A DNA stretch of 14,970 nucleotides, taken from NCBI GenBank assembly GCA_965649545.1, contig CBFGLF010000036.1:1-14970 (forward strand). The letters run 5' to 3'. This DNA is from CABHOJ01 sp965649545 (GTDB lineage: Bacteria > Pseudomonadota > Gammaproteobacteria > Burkholderiales > Methylophilaceae). Positions 6,006 to 12,625 of this stretch are shown here, piece by piece (the first letter of the stretch is position 1; the number at the start of each line of letters is the position of its first letter). The notes under the pieces were generated by a model. That model was not told where the DNA came from, ran no database searches, and saw only the letters and a list, made by a program, of their open reading frames with translations. The translations under genes were made by a program, and so were the position numbers.

Positions 6006-6461
6006 TCAATGCGGCATCGCGGCGACCTGATCACGCAAGCGCTTGACCTGATCATGATTGGTACGCAGGCCCTGGTACTGGCGTTCGATGACGGAGCGCA
6101 GATTCAGTGGCCAGTCCTCTTCAAGCGCTTCCTCATAGTTGTTCAGGGCGATATCCTCGCCACGTTCGCACTCATCCAGCACGGCTTCTTCGTCCTTGCC
6201 CATCAGGGTGGTCTTGAAGTCGATCCAGCGGCGATGGATGGCGCCTGCGACTGTAGGCTTGGTTTCCGGGTCGCCGTCGTACTGGATGACGATCTGTTGC
6301 AACTCGTGTGCACTCTTGGCGCAATCCATGGACCGTGTGATGAAGAACTCTTTTAACGCAGCGTTCTGGATGTCGTTGGCACAAGTGCGGAAGCCTTCCT
6401 CACCGTCCTTGCAAGTTTCGATCAGGTCATTCAGGTTGGAAACGATTTCGTCGTTCGTCAT
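6006..6461 (-). CDS. PA2169/DUF2383-type four-helix-bundle protein
   Basis: A 151-residue soluble protein rich in Glu, Asp and Lys that fits the family described as PA2169-type four-helix bundles (DUF2383), a ferritin-like fold of unknown function. Helix one holds NDLIETCKDGEEGFRTCA, helix two KEFFITRSMDCAKSAHELQ, then a central AGAIHRRWIDFKTTLMGKDE segment and a last long helix with LRSVIERQYQGLRTNHDQVK. Start at 6461, with AAAGGAA about eight bases upstream. It is monocistronic, with its own terminator. Its neighbours (hemerythrin, YdaD-type dehydrogenase) are the kind found with this family in stress clusters of environmental proteobacteria. Family assignment is fairly sure; function is not known to me. 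Confidence 0.8.
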   Translation of the reverse strand: MTNDEIVSNLNDLIETCKDGEEGFRTCANDIQNAALKEFFITRSMDCAKSAHELQQIVIQYDGDPETKPTVAGAIHRRWIDFKTTLMGKDEEAVLDECERGEDIALNNYEEALEEDWPLNLRSVIERQYQGLRTNHDQVKRLRDQVAAMPH

Positions 6462-6836
6462 GTCGATGTTCCTTTCATGATGGTTGGATCACAACGCCCA
6501 TTATTTGTAGCCAGTCTGGCCATAGGAATAGGCGCTGTGAATGAGATTGCATGCCCATCATAGAGAGCGAGATCGTGCGACGTTATCAAGGTATGGCTGA
6601 TTCAGCTGTAGGAGAAATTGCCGAGGGCGAGTCATTCAAATTTCTCCTACAAGAAGTCGGGCAGCTCGCCGATAAGACCCCCTACCCAGCTTTTCTATGA
6701 TGGCATCGCCACCGATTGGGATGGCTTCGCCAGCCAATCGGATGTTTTGCCCGAAACGAGCACCCATACCGATCGCTGTGCATCACCACTCAGTGGCGAT
6801 CACAGCACCAACCCCCAGAGAATCCAAGGAAGCGAC
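6462..6836. other. Structured intergenic region between divergent genes
   Basis: 375 bases without a convincing gene. A plus-strand frame runs from 6618 into the gene at 6837, but its upstream part lacks a ribosome binding site and has biased composition. The stretch must contain outward promoters for the DUF2383-type gene and for the operon starting at 6837; I could not place them confidently. From 6607 to 6806 it is a chain of inverted repeats: 6607-6651 (repeat element), 6701-6711 (TGGC-ATC-GCCA), 6712-6741 (CCGATTGG and CCAATCGG around TGGC-TTC-GCCA) and 6775-6806 (GCTGTG and CACAGC around CCAC-TCA-GTGG). None is followed by a real T-run, so they are not ordinary terminators. Confidence 0.55.
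6595..6661. repeat. Dispersed repeat copies 2 and 3 as an inverted pair (REP/MITE-like)
   Basis: Copy 2 reads GGCTGATTC-AGC-TGTAGGAGAAATTG from 6595 to 6620. Copy 3 is inverted, with AATTTCTCCTACA at 6639-6651. The two 13-base arms are perfect complements separated by 19 bases. The homology extends imperfectly outward (CTGATTC on the left against CCGACTTC on the right, read inverted), giving an element of about 67 bp. It resembles small non-autonomous palindromic repeats. No transposase is in the window. Confidence 0.7.
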
Positions 6837-7022
6837 ATGTCATTATTCAATATCGAGGTCTGGCCGAAAGCCAAGCAAACCAGCATGCCTGAATGGAAAT
6901 GCGAACTGGATGCAGAGAATATCGAGCAGGCCTACATGATCGGCGGCAAACGGTTTCATACCGAACGTCCCGAGCTCGATCCGGAAGAGTTCATCATCAA
7001 AGCCACCGACTACCACCAATGA
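6837..7022 (+). CDS. Small hypothetical protein (61 residues)
   Basis: I do not recognise it. The ATG at 6837 is chosen because AAGGAA stands about six bases upstream. The frame is open upstream to 6618, but that part is compositionally odd and has no ribosome binding site. The protein begins MSLFNIEVWPKAK and is polar, with no membrane segment or signal. Two Trp (WPK, EWKCEL) and the segment YMIGGKRFHTERPELDPEEF look like a small folded domain. Its stop overlaps the next start in ATGA (7019-7022), the signature of translational coupling, so it forms an operon with the 96-residue protein and the DUF421 gene. No function is assigned. Confidence 0.7.
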   Translation: MSLFNIEVWPKAKQTSMPEWKCELDAENIEQAYMIGGKRFHTERPELDPEEFIIKATDYHQ

Positions 7023-7309
7023 ACAACCTCGATAAACCGTTGCTCAAACTGGATGGTCTAGATGTCCAGGACCTCTATCTGGAAGATGTCGCCAAGGTCT
7101 ACGAGCATAGCGACAAACGCGGTTACCGCTATCTCACCATCTTCATGATCGATGGTGTCCACGTCGCCGTGCCTGCGACGCCTAACAACATCGAGTGCCT
7201 GCTGCGCGGCGGCCATCACATCTTCGAATACAACGTCGCCAATAGCATGCTGGTCCAGGAGGAGTCGCCGGAGAGCTATGACTTCCACCGTCAGATCAAT
7301 GCCTGGTAG
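7019..7309 (+). CDS. Hypothetical protein (96 residues), translationally coupled
   Basis: I do not recognise it. The start is fixed by the ATGA overlap with the preceding 61-residue gene. The sequence is acidic and mixed alpha/beta: DLYLEDVAKVYEHS, then a strand-rich core RYLTIFMIDGVHVAVPATPNNIECLL, then GGHHIFEYNVANSMLV and a Trp-terminated tail. There is no signal peptide or membrane helix, so it is likely cytoplasmic. It is followed after 15 bases by the DUF421 gene, which lacks its own strong ribosome binding site, so the three genes probably form one translationally linked operon. A role tied to the membrane protein is inference only. Confidence 0.7.
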   Translation: MNNLDKPLLKLDGLDVQDLYLEDVAKVYEHSDKRGYRYLTIFMIDGVHVAVPATPNNIECLLRGGHHIFEYNVANSMLVQEESPESYDFHRQINAW

Positions 7310-7324
7310 CCGCTGATCACCCCC

Positions 7325-7828
7325 ATGGAATGGCCAGCCATCGATTGGGCGACGATGTTCACCCTGAGCGCCAACCCGCTGGAGATCTTCCTGCGCGGCT
7401 CCATGATGTTCTGGTTCCTGTTCGCCATCTTCCGCTTCATCCTGCGGCGCGGCATCGGCACCGTCGGCATCGGCGATTTCCTGTTCGTCGCCATCGTGGC
7501 CGATGCTTCCCAGAACGCGATGAGCAGCGACCATCTCTCAGTGATCGACGGGTTGATCCTCGTCGCCACCCTGGCGTTCTGGAATTACTTGCTGGATTAC
7601 CTGAGCTTCCGGTTCAGCACCTTGCGCAAGTTCATCGAACCGGGCTCGTTGGTGCTGGTCAAGGATGGCAAACTGCAGCGCCGTAACCTGCAACGCCAGT
7701 TCATCACGACCGAGGAGATCTACGCCAAGCTGCGTGAGGGCGGCATCCCATCGTTATCACAAGTGGTCGAGATGCGTCTGGAGACCAACGGCGAGATCAG
7801 CGTGGTCTGCGATGACACTCAAAAATGA
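7325..7828 (+). CDS. DUF421 (YetF/YcaP-type) membrane protein
   Basis: A 167-residue inner-membrane protein of the DUF421 family, related to E. coli YcaP and Bacillus YetF. Three hydrophobic segments lie at about residues 20-40, 47-64 and 73-93. A soluble C-terminal domain follows with the family pattern: GSLVLVKDGKLQRRNLQRQ, TTEEIYAKLREGGI and EISVVC. The transmembrane part has the characteristic GIGDFLFVAIVADASQNAM. The start at 7325 fits the family N-terminus, but the preceding bases (ATCACCCCC) are not a Shine-Dalgarno, so translation probably depends on coupling to the upstream 96-residue gene. The stop TGA abuts the convergent dehydrogenase stop in TGATCA with no intergenic base. Biochemical function of the family is poorly defined. 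Confidence 0.85.
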   Translation: MEWPAIDWATMFTLSANPLEIFLRGSMMFWFLFAIFRFILRRGIGTVGIGDFLFVAIVADASQNAMSSDHLSVIDGLILVATLAFWNYLLDYLSFRFSTLRKFIEPGSLVLVKDGKLQRRNLQRQFITTEEIYAKLREGGIPSLSQVVEMRLETNGEISVVCDDTQK

Positions 7829-8710
7829 TCAGCCGTTGACCACTTCCCCGCCGTTCGGGTGTAACACCTGGCCGGTCATGTACGACGCGTCGTTCGAGGC
7901 GAGGAAGACGTAACAAGGCGCAATCTCGCTGGGTTGACCCGCCCTCCCCATGGGCACATCCGTCCCGAACTCGCGTACTTCCTCGGCAGAGAAGGTGGAA
8001 ACGATCAGCGGTGTCCAGACCGGGCCCGGCGCCACCGCGTTCACATAGATCCCCTTATCGATCAATTGCTTGGACAAAGAACGCGTCATCGATACGATCG
8101 CGCCTTTGGTGGCGGAGTAATCCACCAGCCGGGGGCTGCCCCGATAGGCGGTAACGGAGGCGGTATTGATGATGCTGGCGCCGCGTCGCATATGCGGCAA
8201 CGCCGCCTGCACCACATGGAACATGGAAAACAGGTTCACACGAAAGGTACTTTCCAGGTCTGCCTGCTGGATGTCGAGGATATCAGCCTTGGGATGCTGC
8301 TCGGCGGCATTGTTGACGACGACGTCGAGCCTGCCGAAATGTCGCACCGTACGTTCGATAAGTGCGCTGCAAAAATCCGGGTCGCTGAGGTCACCTGTCA
8401 CCAGCATACATTCCGCACCAGAGCGTTCCACCAGTTGCTTGGTACGACGGGCATCATCATCCTCGTTCAAGTATTGGATCACGACATCCGCGCCTTCCAG
8501 CGCATAGGCGATGGCCACCGCCCTGCCGATACCGCTATCGCCGCCCGTGATCAAGGCGACCTTGCCGAGCAGTTTCTGGCTTGGCATGTAGTCGGGCTTC
8601 ACGTATTCCGGCTGCGGGAACATCCTGCTTTCATGACCCGGTTGCCGGGACTGATGCTGCGCGGGTTGCCCACCGGCTGCAGCGTCTTTCTTTGCAGAAC
8701 CTTGTTTCAT
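7829..8710 (-). CDS. Short-chain dehydrogenase/reductase, YdaD/YghA-type general stress oxidoreductase
   Basis: A 293-residue NAD(P)-dependent oxidoreductase of the classical SDR superfamily. The cofactor motif TGGDSGIG is at 55-62, NNAA at 133-136, and the catalytic Ser185, Tyr198 and Lys202 (YSATK) are intact, so the enzyme should be active. The 45-residue N-terminal extension, rich in Gln, Pro and Lys, with FPQPEYVKPDYMP before the fold, marks the subgroup of Bacillus general stress protein YdaD and E. coli YghA; substrates are aldehydes or alcohols, not defined here. AGGAG lies seven bases before the ATG at 8710. A small palindrome (TCCATGG-ATAG-CCATGGA, 8743-8760) lies in its leader. It is probably transcribed alone. 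Confidence 0.88.
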   Translation of the reverse strand: MKQGSAKKDAAAGGQPAQHQSRQPGHESRMFPQPEYVKPDYMPSQKLLGKVALITGGDSGIGRAVAIAYALEGADVVIQYLNEDDDARRTKQLVERSGAECMLVTGDLSDPDFCSALIERTVRHFGRLDVVVNNAAEQHPKADILDIQQADLESTFRVNLFSMFHVVQAALPHMRRGASIINTASVTAYRGSPRLVDYSATKGAIVSMTRSLSKQLIDKGIYVNAVAPGPVWTPLIVSTFSAEEVREFGTDVPMGRAGQPSEIAPCYVFLASNDASYMTGQVLHPNGGEVVNG

Positions 8711-8784
8711 GATGTTCTCCTAGAACGAGCTTGTTTGACGGCTCCATGGATAGCCATGGATATTGAAAGACCGTGTGATGGCAT

Positions 8785-8809
8785 GCGCTGATGTAGCAAT
8801 GGTCAGCGC
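8785..8809 (-). other. Hairpin after the response-regulator gene
   Basis: GCGCTGA (8785-8791) and TCAGCGC (8803-8809) form a 7-bp stem with an 11-base loop, 40 bases downstream of the response-regulator stop on the minus strand. No T-run follows, so it is at most a weak or factor-assisted terminator or an RNA-stabilising hairpin. Confidence 0.3.
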
Positions 8810-8848
8810 TTAGCGAGTAAGCCGAGTAAGTGATGCAAGCAAGTCTGG

Positions 8849-9514
8849 CTAGTGCACCGTGCTGTCGGTCTGCATGCTGTCCGGCAAGCGCACCAGGTGA
8901 CTGCGCAAGGCGTAGGCAATCAGGTCGGCATGACTGGTCAACGCCAGTTTTTGCAGCAGCTTCGATTTGAAGATACTCACGGAGCTGGACGTGATCTGTA
9001 ATTCCTTGGCGATCAGGGTGGTCGATTTGCCCTTCAGCAGTTTCAGGAATATCTGCAACTCCCGAAATGACAAAGTCTCGTAGCCTGGGACGGTTTGTCC
9101 CGCGACCCGCATCGAGACTGGCGCATTCTCCTGATAGATCGCCGGGAAATCGCCGGCCAGCACTTGCTCGATCGAGTTGCGAAGCACATCGGCCCGCGCA
9201 TGCTTGGTCAGGTAACCCTTGCAACCGAGCCGGAGATAATGTGCGACCTGCATGTCGCCGTCCTCACCGTTCACCACCAGCACCGGCACGCCGGGGAGTA
9301 GTGCCTTCAGGTCACAGAAGGACTCAAGGCCGTTCTTGCTCGGATCCGATATATCGATCAACACCAGATCGATCGGCTGTACCGAGATCGCGCACCTCGC
9401 TTCTGCCATATCGGCCGCTTCCATTAGCTGGACGCTGCTGTCGGCCTCGATCAGTTTGCGCAGGCAATAACGCGTGAACTTGTAGCCATCCACTAATAAG
9501 ATCGTTTTATTCAT
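8849..9514 (-). CDS. Orphan NarL/FixJ-family response regulator with atypical receiver
   Basis: A 221-residue transcription regulator with an N-terminal receiver (about 3-120) and a C-terminal LuxR-type helix-turn-helix (about 146-205, LSFRELQIFLKLLKGKS, then IAKELQITSSSVSIFKSKLLQKL). The phospho-acceptor is D54 (VLIDIS) and the switch lysine K104 (LTKHA) is present. The acidic pair normally DD near the N-terminus is D9-G10, and the conserved Thr/Ser after strand four is N82 (VVNG). Phosphorylation chemistry may therefore be altered, and the protein may respond to something other than a classical kinase. No histidine kinase is nearby. The start at 9514 has no clear Shine-Dalgarno. Divergent from the gene at 9756, it might control it or the downstream dehydrogenase; this is inference. 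Confidence 0.88.
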   Translation of the reverse strand: MNKTILLVDGYKFTRYCLRKLIEADSSVQLMEAADMAEARCAISVQPIDLVLIDISDPSKNGLESFCDLKALLPGVPVLVVNGEDGDMQVAHYLRLGCKGYLTKHARADVLRNSIEQVLAGDFPAIYQENAPVSMRVAGQTVPGYETLSFRELQIFLKLLKGKSTTLIAKELQITSSSVSIFKSKLLQKLALTSHADLIAYALRSHLVRLPDSMQTDSTVH

Positions 9515-9755
9515 AGTCGTACATTTGCATCGTCGTTATTTATTATTCGGCTACCTCTGCACGTCGATCTGGCGGCCTCGGATTCATCATAGATAAGCTG
9601 CCACCAGCCCTCTGTCGGCATTTGTCTTATTTTTTTGTCAGAACGCCAACTCACAGAACTCGCAGGTTTTCCTACATGTCGCACTGGGATAGCAGGCCAT
9701 CGTTCATCATGCGCATGGCCGCTTCATGCCAACCCCTAAACAGGAGGACCTTGCC

Positions 9756-10109
9756 ATGCCAAGAGGGATCAGCGTCAAACGCGAACGAGAATTCAAGCAA
9801 TTGACCAGCAAATTCAAGTCCGAACATCGATACGCCGGCCGTGAGGAGGAGGTCGCGGCGCGTATCGTCAACAAGCAGCGGCACGAATACGGCGAGACCA
9901 AGGAAGAAAAGCAAAAAGACCGTGCCGGACTCTCCCCCGATCGACACCTGCCTCTGGCTGAGTACGACCGTCTGACCATTCCCAGGATCCGGTCGCAGCT
10001 CGACCGCCTGGATCCCAGGGCATTAAGGATGCTGCGTACCTATGAGCGTGGTCACAAGCAGCGCAAGGGCGTGCTGGCCGAATTAGAGCGGCGGTTGTCG
10101 CATCATTGA
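9756..10109 (+). CDS. Small basic/charged protein, often labelled plasmid-stabilization-like
   Basis: A 117-residue protein. The ATG at 9756 is chosen over the in-frame ATG at 9726 because AGGAGG lies at 9742-9747 and homologues as I recall them begin MPRG. The N-terminal half is a charged helix with AARIVNKQRHEYGETK, a pattern I associate with small proteins annotated as plasmid stabilization proteins in many proteobacteria. The C-terminal half has LPLAEYDRLTIPRIRSQLDRLDPRALRMLRTYERGHKQRKGV written across about residues 68-108. It resembles a short helical SAP/Rho-N-like motif (LxxLxxxxLRxLxxYExxHxxR) that may bind nucleic acid. There is no partner gene or plasmid maintenance context. The function is unproven and the label should not be taken literally. 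Confidence 0.7.
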   Translation: MPRGISVKREREFKQLTSKFKSEHRYAGREEEVAARIVNKQRHEYGETKEEKQKDRAGLSPDRHLPLAEYDRLTIPRIRSQLDRLDPRALRMLRTYERGHKQRKGVLAELERRLSHH

Positions 10110-10201
10110 TCTACTTGGACGGGGAATCGCGTCCGTTGATGAGGTAGCGACAAGCCGGTGGATTCATTACTATGGGGCTAGCCTGATCACGGGAGCGACC
10201 C

Positions 10202-11683
10202 ATGTTTGAATCTGCAGAGCTTGGCCACAAGATCGCGAAGGACGTCTACAAGCAGGCGGTGCCGGAACTGCGGGAATCCCTGCTGGAGGCACAGTACGAT
10301 CTGCTGGAGTCTGGCAAATTCCCCGTCATCATCCTCATCGGCGGCGTCGACGGCGCTGGCAAGGGCGAGACGGTCAACCTACTCAACGAGTGGATGGACC
10401 CTCGCCACATCAACACCTATGCCTTCGGTCCACCGACCGAGGAAGAGAGCCAGCGACCCCCGATGTGGCGCTTCTGGCGGGCGTTGCCGCCCAAAGGCGA
10501 GATCGGCATCCTGTTCGGTTCCTGGTACACCGCCCCCATCGTCAACCGCACCTACGGCAAGATCAAGAACGAGGCGCTGGACAATGCGCTGGAAGAGATC
10601 GTGCGGTTCGAGCGCATGCTGACGGACGAAGGTGCCCTCGTCATCAAGCTCTGGTTCCATCTTTCCAAGGAACGCCAGAAACAGCGCATCAAGACCTTGC
10701 AAAAGGATACCGATACGGCCTGGCGCGTCAGCGAACAGGACCTGAAGCATCTCAAGATGTACGAGAAGTTCCGCAATATCTCCAGCCGCGTGCTCAGCGA
10801 GACCAGCACGGCCAACGCGCCCTGGATCGTCATCGAAGGCTACGACGCCAACTACCGCAATCTCACGGCGGGCAATTACATCCTCGAGGCCATTAAAAAA
10901 CGCCTGGAGCACAGCCGCAAGAAAGTCCGCAAGGCCGCGGCACCGCCACTATTGAAGCCGCTGGATGCCGTGCGCATCATCGACACCCTGGACCTGACCC
11001 AGACCCTCTCCAAGCCGACTTATGAGAAACAGCTGGAGAAATACCAGAGCAAACTCAACTGGCTGACGCGTGAAGCCGGATTCAGGAAACTCTCGGTGGT
11101 CAGCGTCTTCGAAGGCGCGGACGCCGCAGGTAAAGGCGGCAGCATTCGGCGTATCACCCAGGCGCTGGATGCGCGGCATTACCAGATCATCCCGGTCGCG
11201 GCGCCGACCGAGGAAGAACGGGCGCAACCTTACCTATGGCGGTTCTGGCGCCATATCCCGGGCAAAGGCCGCGTGACGATCTTCGATCGTTCCTGGTATG
11301 GACGGGTGCTGGTCGAGCGCGTCGAAGGCTTTTGCAGCGAACAGGACTGGATGCGGGCGTATGCCGAGATCAATGACTTCGAGGAACAACTGGCCAACGA
11401 GGATATCCTGCTGATGAAGTTCTGGCTGCAGATCAGTCCGGAAGAACAGCTCAAGCGGTTCGAGACTCGCCAGCAGATCCCGTTCAAGCGCTTCAAGATC
11501 ACGGAAGAGGACTGGCGCAACCGCAAGAAATGGGATGACTACCAGACCGCGGTGTCCGACATGGTGGACCGTACCAGCACCGCTGTCGCCCCCTGGACAC
11601 TGGTGGAAGCCAACGACAAATACCACGCACGCATCAAGATCCTGCGCACCTGGTGCGACAACCTCGAGAAGTTACTGGATTAA
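10202..11683 (+). CDS. Two-domain polyphosphate kinase 2 (polyphosphate:AMP phosphotransferase type)
   Basis: A 493-residue fusion of two PPK2 domains, the class that phosphorylates AMP to ADP with polyphosphate and thereby restores adenylates under energy stress. The N-terminal domain (about 1-235) has Walker A GGVDGAGKG at 47-55, but at the Walker B/lid position it reads ILFGSWY where the catalytic domain has FDRSWY, so its Asp and Arg are lost. The C-terminal domain (about 260-493) has EGADAAGKGG at 304-313 and FDRSWYGR at 361-368, both intact. Both halves share the PTEEE and WRFWR lid motifs, a clear internal duplication. The C-terminal half should be the catalytic one. GGGAG lies about seven bases before the ATG at 10202. 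The gene converges with the one ending at 11744; I see no strong terminator in the 60-base gap. Confidence 0.93.
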   Translation: MFESAELGHKIAKDVYKQAVPELRESLLEAQYDLLESGKFPVIILIGGVDGAGKGETVNLLNEWMDPRHINTYAFGPPTEEESQRPPMWRFWRALPPKGEIGILFGSWYTAPIVNRTYGKIKNEALDNALEEIVRFERMLTDEGALVIKLWFHLSKERQKQRIKTLQKDTDTAWRVSEQDLKHLKMYEKFRNISSRVLSETSTANAPWIVIEGYDANYRNLTAGNYILEAIKKRLEHSRKKVRKAAAPPLLKPLDAVRIIDTLDLTQTLSKPTYEKQLEKYQSKLNWLTREAGFRKLSVVSVFEGADAAGKGGSIRRITQALDARHYQIIPVAAPTEEERAQPYLWRFWRHIPGKGRVTIFDRSWYGRVLVERVEGFCSEQDWMRAYAEINDFEEQLANEDILLMKFWLQISPEEQLKRFETRQQIPFKRFKITEEDWRNRKKWDDYQTAVSDMVDRTSTAVAPWTLVEANDKYHARIKILRTWCDNLEKLLD

Positions 11684-11743
11684 AGAGCGGCTACTGGACT
11701 AGGGCGAGGTTGCTATAACAGACAGATGGTCCACCCGGGCAAG

Positions 11744-12415
11744 TCACACGTACTGGCCGGTGGTTTCGCGCAAGATGTACTTGGCGGCGTCAGGATCGCC
11801 TGCCCAGAAATAATAGAACTCCCGCACCACAACCAGGAACAGACGGCGCGTGTCCTGCAAGGTGAACAAAGGCACGGTGCAATCCACTGCGATGCGGTAG
11901 ATGCGGTGGTTCCGCTCTGGCGCGTCGCGCAGGCGGATCAGTAGTAACTTCACGAGTTTGACCCGGGTATCGACCAGCGTCTGTGCAGCGCCTTCCTGAC
12001 GTAAGGCCAGCGTGTAGGCTTTCAGGGGCCAGGTCTCGGACGTGCTGAACTTCTCCTTATCCAGCATGTTCCAGAGCACCTTGAGGTTGGTTTCCAAGGG
12101 CTGCCATTTGATCGGCTCGATATCGAACGCGGACTCCGAGTTGAGCGCAGCGATGGCCTTGATGTCCTTGATCCAGAAGTGGTAGTAATCGCGCGCCATG
12201 GCGATGAATTCCGGCCAATCCTTGCGGTCCAGCTTCTCGAGCACGGCCTCTAGGGCATCGCGGTACATATAGCCGTCGTTGGCCTTGCCCTGGATCAGTT
12301 TGGCCAGCTTGGTCAGCAGGTCAGCCCGTTTCTTCAGGTACTCGTTGGTGGCCCCCTTCTTCTGCAAAAGATTGAGGTAGGCGTTGAGGGCTTCTTGTTC
12401 TCGAGCTTCGATCAT
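11744..12415 (-). CDS. Conserved-looking hypothetical protein (223 residues)
   Basis: I do not recognise the family. The protein looks all-helical, soluble and basic in its first half (LNLLQKKGATNEYLKKRADLL), with no signal peptide, membrane helix or cysteine motif. Two aromatic repeats stand out, ARDYYHFWIKDIKAI at about 89-103 and VREFYYFWAGDPDAAKYIL at about 197-215. They share a YxFW core and may mark an internal duplication. Between them lies a charged segment with RVKLVKLLLIRLRDAPERNHRIYRIAVD. The start at 12415 is not supported by a strong ribosome binding site. Coding quality is judged from length and codon-like composition only. It is divergent from pilU with 210 bases between and convergent with the ppk2 gene. 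Confidence 0.7.
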   Translation of the reverse strand: MIEAREQEALNAYLNLLQKKGATNEYLKKRADLLTKLAKLIQGKANDGYMYRDALEAVLEKLDRKDWPEFIAMARDYYHFWIKDIKAIAALNSESAFDIEPIKWQPLETNLKVLWNMLDKEKFSTSETWPLKAYTLALRQEGAAQTLVDTRVKLVKLLLIRLRDAPERNHRIYRIAVDCTVPLFTLQDTRRLFLVVVREFYYFWAGDPDAAKYILRETTGQYV

Positions 12416-12551
12416 CGTGCTGCTGCATTCATGGTGCGGGGAAGGAACTCATAATGAATAGGTTTCAAGTGCACTATAACCGATAAACTCCCGCCGAGTA
12501 CAACCCCGATTTACATACACTTTCCGGCAATACGAGCGGCATAAATACGTG

Positions 12552-12580
12552 TTGAAGCGGAACCACGTCACCATTAAGAT
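12552..12580 (+). promoter_or_regulatory. Candidate sigma-70 promoter of pilU
   Basis: TTGAAG at 12552-12557 and TAAGAT at 12575-12580 have the ideal 17-base spacing. Each box matches consensus at four of six positions. The predicted start near 12587 gives a leader of about 40 bases that carries the GGAG before the GTG at 12626. The match is moderate; a transcript start map would decide. Confidence 0.4.
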
Positions 12581-12625
12581 GATGCCTGCCTGCCCTTAAT
12601 TTCCATCCATCTGGAGTCCAGTCGC

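Noticed and set aside
6618..6836. N-terminal extension of the 61-residue protein back to 6618
   Set aside because: It has no ribosome binding site and covers the hairpin-rich repeat region. AAGGAA directly precedes the ATG at 6837.
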